From the NCBI GenBank assembly GCA_964526565.1, contig CAZGMC010000010.1, forward strand, positions 1-60,879: a DNA stretch of 60,879 nt, read 5' to 3'. Position 1 is the first letter of the stretch. Every line of letters begins with the position of its first letter. Below are positions 46,685-55,570 of this stretch, piece by piece. The notes under the pieces are model-generated. The model searched no databases, had not been told where the DNA came from, and saw only the letters and a program-made list of their open reading frames with translations. The position numbers were made by a program, and so were the translations under genes. The DNA is from CAZGMC01 sp964526565. Lineage in GTDB: Bacteria; Pseudomonadota; Alphaproteobacteria; DSM-16000; Inquilinaceae.

Positions 46685-47494
46685 CTAGTCCGGCGGCGCC
46701 AGGATGGCGCGGATTTGCTCCCACACCGCCTGGCTCGGCGCCAGCAGCATCGGACCCTGGCGGAGGGTCGGTGCGTAAGGCCGGCGGTCGAGCAGCAGCG
46801 CGGCATGGCCGCCGGCCTCGCGGTAGATCAGAACGCCGGCCGCGTGATCCCAGGGATTCAGGTTGTAGAACATGGCGAAGGCGCTGCGGCCGTGCGTGGC
46901 GTCGATGTACTCGGCGCCGGCGCAGTCGGTGCGCCGGTGCGAGGCGACCGCCTTGGCCAGCCGCATGGTGGCGTCGCGGCGCCAGCCGGGCGCGTGCGGA
47001 ATGACGAACACCCCGTCCATGTCCTCGATCGGTCCCGGCGCCGGGATGTGCAGTTGCCGGTCGCCGATCCAGGCCCCCTGCCCCGCCACCGCCGTGGCCG
47101 TGACATCGTTGATCGGGTCGTGAATCCAGCCGGCAAGGGTCCGGCCGCCCTGGGCCAGTGCCACGATCACGGCGAAGCGGTCGCGCCCGTGCGTGAAGTT
47201 CGCCGTCCCGTCCAGCGGGTCGATGATCCACACCGGCGGCTCGTCGTGCAGCCGGCCGAGCACGGACGGTTCGCGGGCGGCCAGCTCTTCGGCAACCACG
47301 GTGGAACCGGGCAGCAGCGCGGTCAGCGCCTCGGTCAGGCGCGCCTCGGCCGCCTCGTCGACGACCGTGACGGGATCGCCGGGACCCTTTTCGCGGACCT
47401 CGTCGCGTGTCAGGTGCCGGAACCGCGGCAGGATTTCCTCGGCTGCCGTAACGCGTAGCGTATCTGTTACGTTATTGATAGCCGGTATCTGCAT
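46685..47494 (-). CDS. Inositol monophosphatase family protein
   Basis: 269 residues. Metal-binding motifs VAEE, WIIDPLDGTANF and WDHAAG of the Li+-sensitive phosphatase family (SuhB/CysQ/HisN relatives). The exact substrate (inositol phosphate, PAP or histidinol phosphate) cannot be chosen from motifs. The first codons include an AT-rich stretch also found inside the helicase-like gene. 113 bases separate it from hflX, in the same direction. Confidence 0.9.
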   Translation of the reverse strand: MQIPAINNVTDTLRVTAAEEILPRFRHLTRDEVREKGPGDPVTVVDEAAEARLTEALTALLPGSTVVAEELAAREPSVLGRLHDEPPVWIIDPLDGTANFTHGRDRFAVIVALAQGGRTLAGWIHDPINDVTATAVAGQGAWIGDRQLHIPAPGPIEDMDGVFVIPHAPGWRRDATMRLAKAVASHRRTDCAGAEYIDATHGRSAFAMFYNLNPWDHAAGVLIYREAGGHAALLLDRRPYAPTLRQGPMLLAPSQAVWEQIRAILAPPD

Positions 47495-47607
47495 GAGTCA
47501 TCCAACCCTGTCGCGCCGCCCCAGGCCGGCCCATGCGCCTGGAACTAGCATGGCAGAGAGGAATCGCAAGACAAGCAACCATACCGCAGGACGGTTCGGC
47601 GGGGGCG

Positions 47608-48969
47608 TCAGGCCGAAACCTGCCGCCGCTTCTCGAAGCGCGCCACGTCCACCGGATCGAGGCTGACGCGCAGGTTGGCGAACGTCTCGTCGTCGTGGCG
47701 CTCCAGCACCTCACCCCGCTCGTGCAGCCAGGCAAGCATGCGGCCATCGGCCAGGCTGACCTTGAGGTCCAGGATTTCCCGACCGGCGTCGAGGCGATCG
47801 GCGACGGCGTTGAGCAGATCGTCACAGCCCTCGCCCGTCAGCGCCGAGGCTGCCACGGCATCGGGCCGCCGCGCGGCGACGGTGCGCACCACGTCCGCCT
47901 CGGCCACCGGCAGCAGGTCGATCTTGTTGAGGACCTCGATGACGCGACTGCCCGCGTCGGCGTCAATGCCCAGGTCGGACAGCACGGCGTTCACGTCGTC
48001 CCGCTGCGCCTCGGTATCGGGATGGGCGATGTCGCGGACGTGCAGGATGACGGTGGCGTTCTGCACCTCCTCCAGCGTGGCCCGGAACGCGGCCACCAGG
48101 TGGGTCGGCAGGTTGGAGATGAAGCCGACGGTGTCGGACAGGATCACCCGCCGGTGCCCACCACGCCGCCCCTTGACCAGGTCGACCGCGCGCATGGTCG
48201 GGTCCAGCGTGGCGAACAGCATGTCCTGCGCGGTCACGTCGGCGCGCGTCAGGCGGTTGAACAGCGTCGACTTGCCGGCGTTGGTGTAGCCGACCAGCGC
48301 CACCACCGGAAACGGCACCCTCTCGCGGGCGCCGCGATGCAGCCCGCGGGTGCGCCGCACCTCCTCCAGGTCCTTCTTCAGCCGGATGATGCGGTCGTCG
48401 AGCTGGCGCCGGTCGAGCTCGATCTGGCGCTCGCCGGGGCCGCCCATGAAGCCGGCACCACCGCGCTGCCGCTCCAGGTGGGTCCACGACCGCACCAGGC
48501 GCGAGCGCTGGTACGAGAGGTGGGCGAGGTCGACCTGCAACTGGCCTTCGCGTGTTCGCGCCCGCTCCCCGAAGATCTCCAGGATCAGGCCGGTCCGGTC
48601 GATCACCTTGACCGACCAGCGGCGCTCCAGGTTGCGCTGCTGGACCGGGCTCAGGGCGGCATCGACGACGACCAGCTCCGGCTCCGCGGCCGCGACGATG
48701 GCGCCGATGTCCTCGACCGCGCCGCTGCCGAACAGGGTCGACGGGTGGGGCCGGGCAACGCGCGCACATCGCGACTCGACGACATCGAGATTGATCGCCG
48801 CGGCCAGACCGACCGCCTCCTCCAGCGCCGCCGCCGGAGAGCGTGAGGCCGACCGGTCATCGTAAAAGACCGGGTGGACCACGACGGCACGACCAGCCGA
48901 TGACGCGTCGGCCGCGGGGCTCTGTCCGTTGAGGTTGAGGCGGTCCGGGCTGACGGTGGGTTCGATCAA
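47608..48969 (-). CDS. hflX: Ribosome-associated GTPase HflX
   Basis: 453 residues. The N-terminal HflX domain is followed by the GGxGExQLExDRR-like segment (GGPGERQIELDRRQL), then the G domain with G1 GYTNAGKST, G3 DTVGF and G4 NKID. It splits stalled or hibernating ribosomes. The start is TTG at 48969-48967, overlapping the stop of hfq (TTGA), with GGAAGAG upstream, so translation is coupled to hfq, as in many proteobacteria. Confidence 0.96.
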   Translation of the reverse strand: MIEPTVSPDRLNLNGQSPAADASSAGRAVVVHPVFYDDRSASRSPAAALEEAVGLAAAINLDVVESRCARVARPHPSTLFGSGAVEDIGAIVAAAEPELVVVDAALSPVQQRNLERRWSVKVIDRTGLILEIFGERARTREGQLQVDLAHLSYQRSRLVRSWTHLERQRGGAGFMGGPGERQIELDRRQLDDRIIRLKKDLEEVRRTRGLHRGARERVPFPVVALVGYTNAGKSTLFNRLTRADVTAQDMLFATLDPTMRAVDLVKGRRGGHRRVILSDTVGFISNLPTHLVAAFRATLEEVQNATVILHVRDIAHPDTEAQRDDVNAVLSDLGIDADAGSRVIEVLNKIDLLPVAEADVVRTVAARRPDAVAASALTGEGCDDLLNAVADRLDAGREILDLKVSLADGRMLAWLHERGEVLERHDDETFANLRVSLDPVDVARFEKRRQVSA

Positions 48970-49208
48970 GTCTCTTCCTTCGGGGGTTCGAACAGCTGCA
49001 CCGGGTGGGCCGGCATCACCGTCGAGATGGCGTGCTTGTAGACGAGCTGCGAATGCGCGTCGCGACGCAGCAGGACCGAAAAGTTGTCAAACCAAGTGAT
49101 GATCCCTTGAAGCTTGACCCCATTGACAAGAAAGATAGTTACGGGTGTCTTGTTCTTGCGGACGTGATTGAGAAACACGTCCTGCACGTTTTGGCTTTTC
49201 TCCGACAT
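48966..49208 (-). CDS. hfq: RNA chaperone Hfq
   Basis: 80 residues. The Sm-like core has QDVFLNHVRKNKTPVTIFLV and the Sm2 motif YKHAISTVMP. It pairs small RNAs with mRNAs as a hexamer, and in diazotrophic alphaproteobacteria it affects nif regulation. ATG 49208 is the standard start. Short C-terminal tail, as usual in alphaproteobacteria. The upstream 230 bases are AT-richer and should hold its own promoter. Confidence 0.97.
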   Translation of the reverse strand: MSEKSQNVQDVFLNHVRKNKTPVTIFLVNGVKLQGIITWFDNFSVLLRRDAHSQLVYKHAISTVMPAHPVQLFEPPKEET

Positions 49209-49438
49209 ATTGTCGCCCCGCTGTTTTGTTTCTTGGAGCCCACACGGCAAAACCGTCCTTTCACGGCTGCCCTGCCCGCTGTCAGCGATATGGTACCGCA
49301 TACGCGTCTAACCAAGCGACAGATTTATTGGTCCTGCATCAAAGAAGAAAATATCAAAATCGATCATCAGACTTCCGCTGGACGGGCTGCCCGCAGCCGA
49401 TGACTGGAGGACAGTCGTCCGGTTGCGAAGACCGGCCG
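49209..49438. other. dat-hfq intergenic region, probable hfq promoter region
   Basis: AT-rich for this genome (for example ttttgatattttcttctttgat on the minus strand near 49350). It is expected to contain the hfq promoter, but no single -35/-10 pair stands out. No gene visible. Confidence 0.4.
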
Positions 49439-50296
49439 TCAGGCGGGCCGGCCGGCGGCGTAGGCCACGTAGAGCTCCCGCAGCTTGAGTGTCAGTAGTC
49501 CCGGCTTGCCGTTGCCGACGCTGCGGTCGTCGATGCGCGTCACCGGCATCACGTAGTTCGACGAGCTGGTCAGAAAGGCCTCGCGCGCCGCATAGGCCTC
49601 GCCGACCGTGAACGGTCGCTCCTCGAAGCCCCTGCCCTCCTCGGCCAGCAGCCGCAGGACGGCCTGGCGGGTGACGCCGCGCAGGATCATGTGGCTGGCC
49701 TCGCGGGTGACCAGCACACCGTCGTCGGTCACGATCCAGGCGTTGGACGACGTGCCCTCGGTCACGAACCCGTCGTCGTCGACCATCCAGGCCTCGTAGG
49801 CGCCGACCGCGGCGGCGCGCTGCTTGCCCAGCACCTGCGGCAGCAGCGACACCGACTTGATGTCGCGCCGCTTCCAGCGAATGTCCGGAATGGTGATGAC
49901 CGAGGTGCCGTCCTCGATCAGCCGGGGATGACCGATGACGAGTGGCCGCGCCGTCAGCACCAGCGTGGGGGTGGACTCGCGCGGGAAATGGAAAGCCCGC
50001 GGCGACGAGCCGCGGGTGATCTGCAGATAGACGATGCCCTCGCGCAGGCGGTTGCGGCGGACCAGCTCGCGCATGATCAGTTCGATCACGCGGCGGGTGG
50101 TCGGCCACGCCATCTGCAGTTCGCGCAGCGACCGCGCCAGACGGTCCAGATGTCCGCCCTCGTCGACCAGGCGTCCGTCCTGCACGGGAATGACCTCGTA
50201 GACGCCGTCGGCGAACTGGAAGCCGCGGTCCTCGATGTGCACTCCGGCTGCGGCAAGCGGCAGGTACCGGCCGTTGACGTAGGCAATACGACCCAT
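49439..50296 (-). CDS. dat: D-amino-acid aminotransferase
   Basis: 285 residues, fold-type IV PLP enzyme. The catalytic Lys147 lies in RRDIKSVSLLPQVLGKQ, and the GRYLPLAAAGVHIEDRGFQFADGVYEVI start is that of the D-amino-acid transaminase family. It interconverts D-Ala/D-Glu with 2-oxo acids. Its place between trkA and hfq is conserved in many alphaproteobacteria. Confidence 0.93.
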   Translation of the reverse strand: MGRIAYVNGRYLPLAAAGVHIEDRGFQFADGVYEVIPVQDGRLVDEGGHLDRLARSLRELQMAWPTTRRVIELIMRELVRRNRLREGIVYLQITRGSSPRAFHFPRESTPTLVLTARPLVIGHPRLIEDGTSVITIPDIRWKRRDIKSVSLLPQVLGKQRAAAVGAYEAWMVDDDGFVTEGTSSNAWIVTDDGVLVTREASHMILRGVTRQAVLRLLAEEGRGFEERPFTVGEAYAAREAFLTSSSNYVMPVTRIDDRSVGNGKPGLLTLKLRELYVAYAAGRPA

Positions 50297-50328
50297 TGCG
50301 CATCTCCAGATGACGACCGGCCCCGGAT

Positions 50329-51705
50329 CTAGAAGAACTCGAGCCGGACGGCGAACAGTTTCTCGACCTTCTTCACCGCCTGCGCGGCGGCCAGCAGAAT
50401 CACCCGGTCGTGGGGCTTGATCACGGTGTTGGGCCGCCCGATGATGACCTCGTCACCGCGGACCAGGGCGCCGATCAGGACATGCGCCGGCAGCCGGACG
50501 TCCTTGATCGGCGTGTTGAGCAGGGCCGAGGTCTCCAGCGCCTCCGCCTCGATGACCTCGGCGAAGCCGTCCTTGAGCGAGTGGACCGACTTGATGCGGC
50601 CGCGCCGGACGTGCTGCAGGACCGTCGAGGCGGTGATCGAGCGCGGGTTGACCACCGCGTCGATGCCGAGCGGGCCGACCAGCGGCAGATAGGTGTTCTT
50701 GTTGAGCAGAGTGACGGCGCGGCGGCAGCCGTGGCGCTTGGCCAACAGCGACACCAGGATGTTGACTTCGTCGTCGTTGGTCACGGCGACCAGCGTCTCG
50801 GCCGCCTGGACGTTGGCCTCCTCCAGCATCTCGGTGTCCAGGCCGTCGCCGTGCAGCACCGTGCTGCGGCTCAGCTTGTGGGCGATGACCTCGGCGCGCT
50901 GCTTGTCGACCTCGATGATCCGGGCGGTCACGTCGTGGTGCTCGCGCTCGATGTCCTCGGCCAGCACCAGCCCGATGTTGCCGCCGCCGACGATGATGAT
51001 GCGCCGCGCCGTCGGCTCCTCGTGGCCGAACGCCGCCATGGCCCGGTTCAGGTGGCGGGTATCGGCGACGAAATAGACCTCGTCGCCCGGCAGCATGCGG
51101 TCCTCGCTGTCGGGGATGATGTGCCGGTCACCGCGGACGATCGCGACGATCTCGATGTTGAGGTCGGGAAACAGACCGGTGAGCTGGCGCAGCGGCGTGT
51201 GGATGATCGGGCAGTCCTCGGTGCAGATGACGCCCACCACCCGCACCCGCCCCTCGGCCAGCGGGAACATGTCGAATGCACCCGGCACTTCCAGCCGGCG
51301 GCCGATCGCCCGCGCCACCTCGATCTCCGGCGAGATGATCACGTCGATGGGCAGGTTCTCGCGGCTGAACAGGTCGGCCCAGATCGGCGCCAGATAGGAC
51401 TGGTTGCGGATGCGGGCGATCTTGGTCGGCACGCTGAACAGCGAGTGCGCGACCTGGCACGCCACCATGTTGACCTCGTCCGACTGCGTCACGGCGACGA
51501 TCATGTCGGCGTCGCCGGCACCGGCCTGCTCCAGCACCGGCGGGCTGGAGGCATGCCCGACAATGGCCTGGACGTCGAGCCGGTCGGACAGCCGCTGGAT
51601 CAGTTCCGGCGACTGGTCGATCATGGTGACGTGGTTGTTCTCCGTGGCCAGATAGCGGCCGATATTGGATCCGACCTGCCCCGCGCCGCAGATGATGACT
51701 TTCAT
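50329..51705 (-). CDS. trkA: Trk system potassium transport regulatory protein TrkA
   Basis: 458 residues with two Rossmann RCK-N domains (GAGQVGSNIGRYL near the start, VGGGNIGLVLAEDIE in the second half), each followed by an RCK-C domain. A peripheral NAD(H)-binding gate of TrkH/G potassium channels on the inner side of the membrane. 21 bases downstream of ntrX and probably part of the ntr operon. Confidence 0.96.
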   Translation of the reverse strand: MKVIICGAGQVGSNIGRYLATENNHVTMIDQSPELIQRLSDRLDVQAIVGHASSPPVLEQAGAGDADMIVAVTQSDEVNMVACQVAHSLFSVPTKIARIRNQSYLAPIWADLFSRENLPIDVIISPEIEVARAIGRRLEVPGAFDMFPLAEGRVRVVGVICTEDCPIIHTPLRQLTGLFPDLNIEIVAIVRGDRHIIPDSEDRMLPGDEVYFVADTRHLNRAMAAFGHEEPTARRIIIVGGGNIGLVLAEDIEREHHDVTARIIEVDKQRAEVIAHKLSRSTVLHGDGLDTEMLEEANVQAAETLVAVTNDDEVNILVSLLAKRHGCRRAVTLLNKNTYLPLVGPLGIDAVVNPRSITASTVLQHVRRGRIKSVHSLKDGFAEVIEAEALETSALLNTPIKDVRLPAHVLIGALVRGDEVIIGRPNTVIKPHDRVILLAAAQAVKKVEKLFAVRLEFF

Positions 51706-51726
51706 GTCAGACGACCGTGACCGGCG

Positions 51727-53136
51727 TCAATCCGCGGCGACCTTGTGGGCGCGCTCGCTGGTGTTGACGCCGAGGCTCTTGAGCTTGCGATGCAGCGCCG
51801 ACCGTTCCATCCCGACGAACTCGGCAGTGCGGCTGATGTTGCCGCCGAAGCGGTTGACCTGGGCCAGCAGGTACTCGCGCTCGAACAGCTCGCGGGCGTC
51901 GCGCAGCGGCAGCGCCATGATCTCGCCGCCCTTCTCCCAGCGGACCACGGCGGGAGCAATGGCGCCGATCTCGGGCGGCAGCATGTCGGCGCGAATCGGC
52001 TGGTCGATGTCGCCGGTGGCCATGATCAGCAGCCAGTCGACGACGTTGCGCAGCTGGCGCACGTTGCCCGGCCAGCTGTAGGCCTGCAGCGCCGCCATGG
52101 CGTCCTCGCCGATCTCGCGCCTGGGCATGCCCTGGGCCTCGGCCGACCATGCCATGAAGTGCCGCGCCAGCAGCGGAATGTCCTCGCGCCGCTCGGTCAG
52201 CGACGGCACGCGGATCGGCACCACGTTGAGGCGGTAATAGAGGTCCTGGCGGAACCGGCCGGCAGCGATCTCGGCCGGCAGGTCGCGGTTCGACGAGGCG
52301 ATGACCCGCACGTCGACGTCAACCCGGCTGGCGCCGCCGACGCGGCTGAACGTCTGCTCCTGCAGGACCCGTACGATCTTGCCCTGGGTGGCCAGCGGCA
52401 TGTCGCCGACCTCGTCGAGCAGCAGCGTGCCGCCGTGGGCCAGCTCCATGGTGCCGACCTTGCCCCGCTCCTGCCCGTTCTCGCGGTGGCGTTCGGTGCC
52501 GAACAGCTCCTCCTCCAGCCGGTCCGGGTGCATGGCGGCGCAGTTGAGCGCCACGAACGGTCCCGGGGAGCGGCGCGACAGACTGTGCAGCAGGCGCGCC
52601 ACGACCTCCTTGCCGGCCCCGGCAGCACCGGTGATCAGCACACGGCTGCCGGTCGGCGCGACACGGTCGATCTGCTGGCGCAGGTGGGACACCGCCGGCG
52701 AGCGGCCGATCAGGCTGGCGTCGCCGCCGGCGCGCTGGCGCAGCTCGGCATTCTCGCGGCGCAGCCGGGCCGCCTCGATGGCGCGCTCGACCATGACCAG
52801 CAGCCGGTCGGTCTGGAACGGCTTTTCAATAAAGTCGTAGGCGCCGCGCTTGATCGCCGAGACCGCCATCTCGATGGTGCCATGGCCGCTGATCATGATG
52901 ACCGGCACCGTGGCGTGATCGCGGCGGATCTCCTCCAGCAGCTCCAGGCCGTCGAGCCGGCTGCCCTGCAGCCAGACGTCGAGGACCACGAGACTGGGCT
53001 GCCGCGCCTGCAGGGCGGCCAGGGCGCCGTCGGCGTCGGCGGCCTCGCGGGTTTGATAGCCCTCGTCGCCGAGAATGCCGCAGATCAGCATTCGGATATC
53101 GGTCTCATCGTCGACGACAAGAATGTCATGCGCCAT
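51727..53136 (-). CDS. ntrX: Nitrogen-related response regulator NtrX
   Basis: 469 residues. Receiver with phospho-acceptor Asp53 in LVVLDVWLQ, AAA+ sigma-54-type domain (Walker A GAAGAGKE, LLLDEVGDM) and C-terminal Fis helix-turn-helix. The GAFTGA loop that contacts sigma-54 is missing: at that position the protein has FGTERHRENGQERGKVG. This is typical of NtrX and argues that it is not a classical sigma-54 activator. The start is set at MAHDILVVDD. Pairs with NtrY. Confidence 0.95.
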   Translation of the reverse strand: MAHDILVVDDETDIRMLICGILGDEGYQTREAADADGALAALQARQPSLVVLDVWLQGSRLDGLELLEEIRRDHATVPVIMISGHGTIEMAVSAIKRGAYDFIEKPFQTDRLLVMVERAIEAARLRRENAELRQRAGGDASLIGRSPAVSHLRQQIDRVAPTGSRVLITGAAGAGKEVVARLLHSLSRRSPGPFVALNCAAMHPDRLEEELFGTERHRENGQERGKVGTMELAHGGTLLLDEVGDMPLATQGKIVRVLQEQTFSRVGGASRVDVDVRVIASSNRDLPAEIAAGRFRQDLYYRLNVVPIRVPSLTERREDIPLLARHFMAWSAEAQGMPRREIGEDAMAALQAYSWPGNVRQLRNVVDWLLIMATGDIDQPIRADMLPPEIGAIAPAVVRWEKGGEIMALPLRDARELFEREYLLAQVNRFGGNISRTAEFVGMERSALHRKLKSLGVNTSERAHKVAAD

Positions 53137-53263
53137 GCTGCGTGACGTCCGCTGTATCCAGGCAACGCCGACGATCGTGCGACCGTCCGGCACTCGGTGA
53201 ACTTAATATGGACTTGCGGCGGCTTCCAGCCCGGCGATTGCGCCCGGCCGGCCGCCGCCGCGC

Positions 53264-55531
53264 TCATGCTGAGGCGCGATCCCCGGCCGTCGCCTCCGCC
53301 TCCCCGGCCGCCAGTCGGCCGGTGTCGGCGCGCGGAAAGAGCAGGCGGACGCGGGCGCCGGCAGTGTCGGAGCGATCCTCGAGCGTCAGCCGACCGCCGT
53401 GATCCTCCATGATCTTCTTGACGATGGCCAGCCCCAGGCCGGTCCCCCTGGCCCGCGTCGTCACGTACGGTTCGGTGAGCTTGTCGCGGTTCTCTGCCGG
53501 CAGGCCCCTGCCGTTATCCTCGACGGTGACGACCACGTGCCGGTCGTCCACGGTGAGGGCCACATCGACCACGCCCTGCGGCAGCGCCTCGCCGTCGGCC
53601 GCGTCCCGTCCCTCGATGGCGTCGAGGGCATTCTGGATCAGGTTGGTAATCGCCTGGCTGACCTGCCGGCGGTCACCAGGGATGAGCGGGCGAGCCTCCG
53701 GCCAGGCCAGGTTGAAGGCGATGTCCGGCCGTGCCGTGCGCTGCAGGAGAATCGCCTGCTGGCACAGCTCGTACATGTCGATCGGCTTCATGACCGGGGA
53801 CGGCATCCGCGCAAAGGCCGAAAACTCGTCGACCATGCGGCCAATGTCGCCGACCTGGCGGACGATCGTGTCCGTGCACGAGACGAAGGTCTCCGGGTCG
53901 TTGTGGATCTGCTTCAGGTACTTGCGCTTGAGCCGCTCGGCGGACAGCTGGATCGGCGTCAGCGGATTCTTGATCTCATGGGCGATGCGCCGCGCCACGT
54001 CGGCCCAGGCGGCCATGCGCTGGGCCGACAGCAGGTCGGTTATGTCGTCGAAGGTGACGACATAGCCGCGCACCTCGCCACCGAAGCGCTCCGCGACGAT
54101 GCGCACCAGGAGGGTTCGCTGCTCGTTGCCGCGCTGCAACTTTACCTGCGACTCGACGAGCCGCCCCGGCCGCGTGCGGATCGTTGCCAGCAGCTCGGCG
54201 ATTTCGGGGGCCACCTCGTCCAGGGCATGGCCGATCAGGCTGTCCGGCTCCCGCCCCAGCAGCGTTGTGGCCGACTTGTTGGGCAGGTTGATGCGACCCG
54301 CGGTGTCGATGCCCAGGACCCCGGCGGAGACACCGGCCAGGACCGTCTCCGTGAAGCGCCGTCGGGAATCGAGCTGGCGGTTGGCCTCGATCAGCTCGCG
54401 GCGCTGGCTTTCCAGCTGACTGGTCATGCGGTTGAAGGCACGGGCCAGGTTGTCCAGCTCGTCGCCCTTGGCGCGGGCCGGCACCCGCACCGACAGATCG
54501 CCCGCCCGCACCCGTTCGGCCGCCCCGATCAGGTTGCTGATCGGCGTGATCAGCCGGTCGGAAAAGACCAGCCCGACCCACACGGCGACCATCAGCAGCA
54601 GCAGTGCGGCGACGACATAGATCAGCGTGATGGTGATCTGCAGCGACGAATGCCGGCGCTCGAGCTGCCGGTACTCGGCCACCGCCCCCTGAACCCGTTC
54701 CATGTGGGCGATGGCCCGCGGTTCGATCAGCCGGCCGACGAGCAGGTAGGTATCGATGAAACGGTCGAGCTGGACCAGCGCCCGGACCCGGTCGTCACTG
54801 TCGGAGTCGAGCCAGACCACGTTGTTGACACGCGTCTGGTCGAGCACCTCCTGCGGGATCGGCTCGAACTGCAGGGCGAAGGTCAGGCTGGAGCGGGCCA
54901 GGGTCCGGCCGCTGCCGTCGAACACCAGCGCCTCGGTCAAACCGCGCAGCGCCGCCTGGGTATTGACCAGCTGGTTGAAGAAGGACTCGTCGTTGACCAG
55001 CCGTGGCGCCTCGCGGTTGAGGTCGTTGGCCATGGCCAGGGCGTCGCCGGCCAGGGTGCGCTGGTGCTCGGCCAGATAGGCCTCGGCCACCGACAGCGAT
55101 TCGTTGATCGCCGTGCTGACCCGCTCCGAGAACCACGAGCGCACGCCGACATAGAAGAACACCGTGGAGAACACCAGCAGCAGGATCGCCGGGGCGACGG
55201 CGACGATGCTGAACAGGGCAACCATGCGCACGTGCAGGCGCGATCCGGCCAGCCCGCGCCGCCGCTTCACCCACAGGTCGACGATGCGGCGCGCGATCAG
55301 CGAGCCCAGCAGCAGCAGGATGATCAGGTCGAGGTTGAGCAGGATGTAGACGGTGCGCGGGTCCTGCCCGAACGGTGGGTTCTCGGTCAGCGCCGCGTAG
55401 GTCGCCATCCCGGCGGCCAGCGCCACCGCCGTCAGCAGGATCGCCAGCGTATTGCCGCGGCCCAGCCAGCCCAGCCATGCCAACGCCCGGCGCCATGAAC
55501 GCCCCGGATCGGCGATCGCGTTTTCCGTCAT
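53264..55531 (-). CDS. ntrY: Nitrogen-related sensor histidine kinase NtrY
   Basis: 755 residues. Several N-terminal membrane helices (about 25-45, 60-85, 100-125) precede a periplasmic/extracytoplasmic region, another helix near 300-320, HAMP (about 325-380), PAS (about 395-500), HisKA with ARRIAHEIKNPLTPIQ, and HATPase. Partner of NtrX, responding to nitrogen or redox state. Starts 39 bases after ntrC and is followed 127 bases later by ntrX. Confidence 0.96.
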   Translation of the reverse strand: MTENAIADPGRSWRRALAWLGWLGRGNTLAILLTAVALAAGMATYAALTENPPFGQDPRTVYILLNLDLIILLLLGSLIARRIVDLWVKRRRGLAGSRLHVRMVALFSIVAVAPAILLLVFSTVFFYVGVRSWFSERVSTAINESLSVAEAYLAEHQRTLAGDALAMANDLNREAPRLVNDESFFNQLVNTQAALRGLTEALVFDGSGRTLARSSLTFALQFEPIPQEVLDQTRVNNVVWLDSDSDDRVRALVQLDRFIDTYLLVGRLIEPRAIAHMERVQGAVAEYRQLERRHSSLQITITLIYVVAALLLLMVAVWVGLVFSDRLITPISNLIGAAERVRAGDLSVRVPARAKGDELDNLARAFNRMTSQLESQRRELIEANRQLDSRRRFTETVLAGVSAGVLGIDTAGRINLPNKSATTLLGREPDSLIGHALDEVAPEIAELLATIRTRPGRLVESQVKLQRGNEQRTLLVRIVAERFGGEVRGYVVTFDDITDLLSAQRMAAWADVARRIAHEIKNPLTPIQLSAERLKRKYLKQIHNDPETFVSCTDTIVRQVGDIGRMVDEFSAFARMPSPVMKPIDMYELCQQAILLQRTARPDIAFNLAWPEARPLIPGDRRQVSQAITNLIQNALDAIEGRDAADGEALPQGVVDVALTVDDRHVVVTVEDNGRGLPAENRDKLTEPYVTTRARGTGLGLAIVKKIMEDHGGRLTLEDRSDTAGARVRLLFPRADTGRLAAGEAEATAGDRASA

Positions 55532-55570
55532 AGGGTCCGTCTGCCGTCCGCGGCCCGGTGCCGCGGATCC

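Noticed and set aside
47608..48969. TTG start of hflX as an annotation error
   Set aside because: The TTG overlaps the hfq stop and has a ribosome site; the protein start matches the family, so the rare start is kept.
51727..53136. Loss of GAFTGA in NtrX as a mutation
   Set aside because: NtrX proteins commonly lack a functional GAFTGA loop, so this is family-typical and not a defect.
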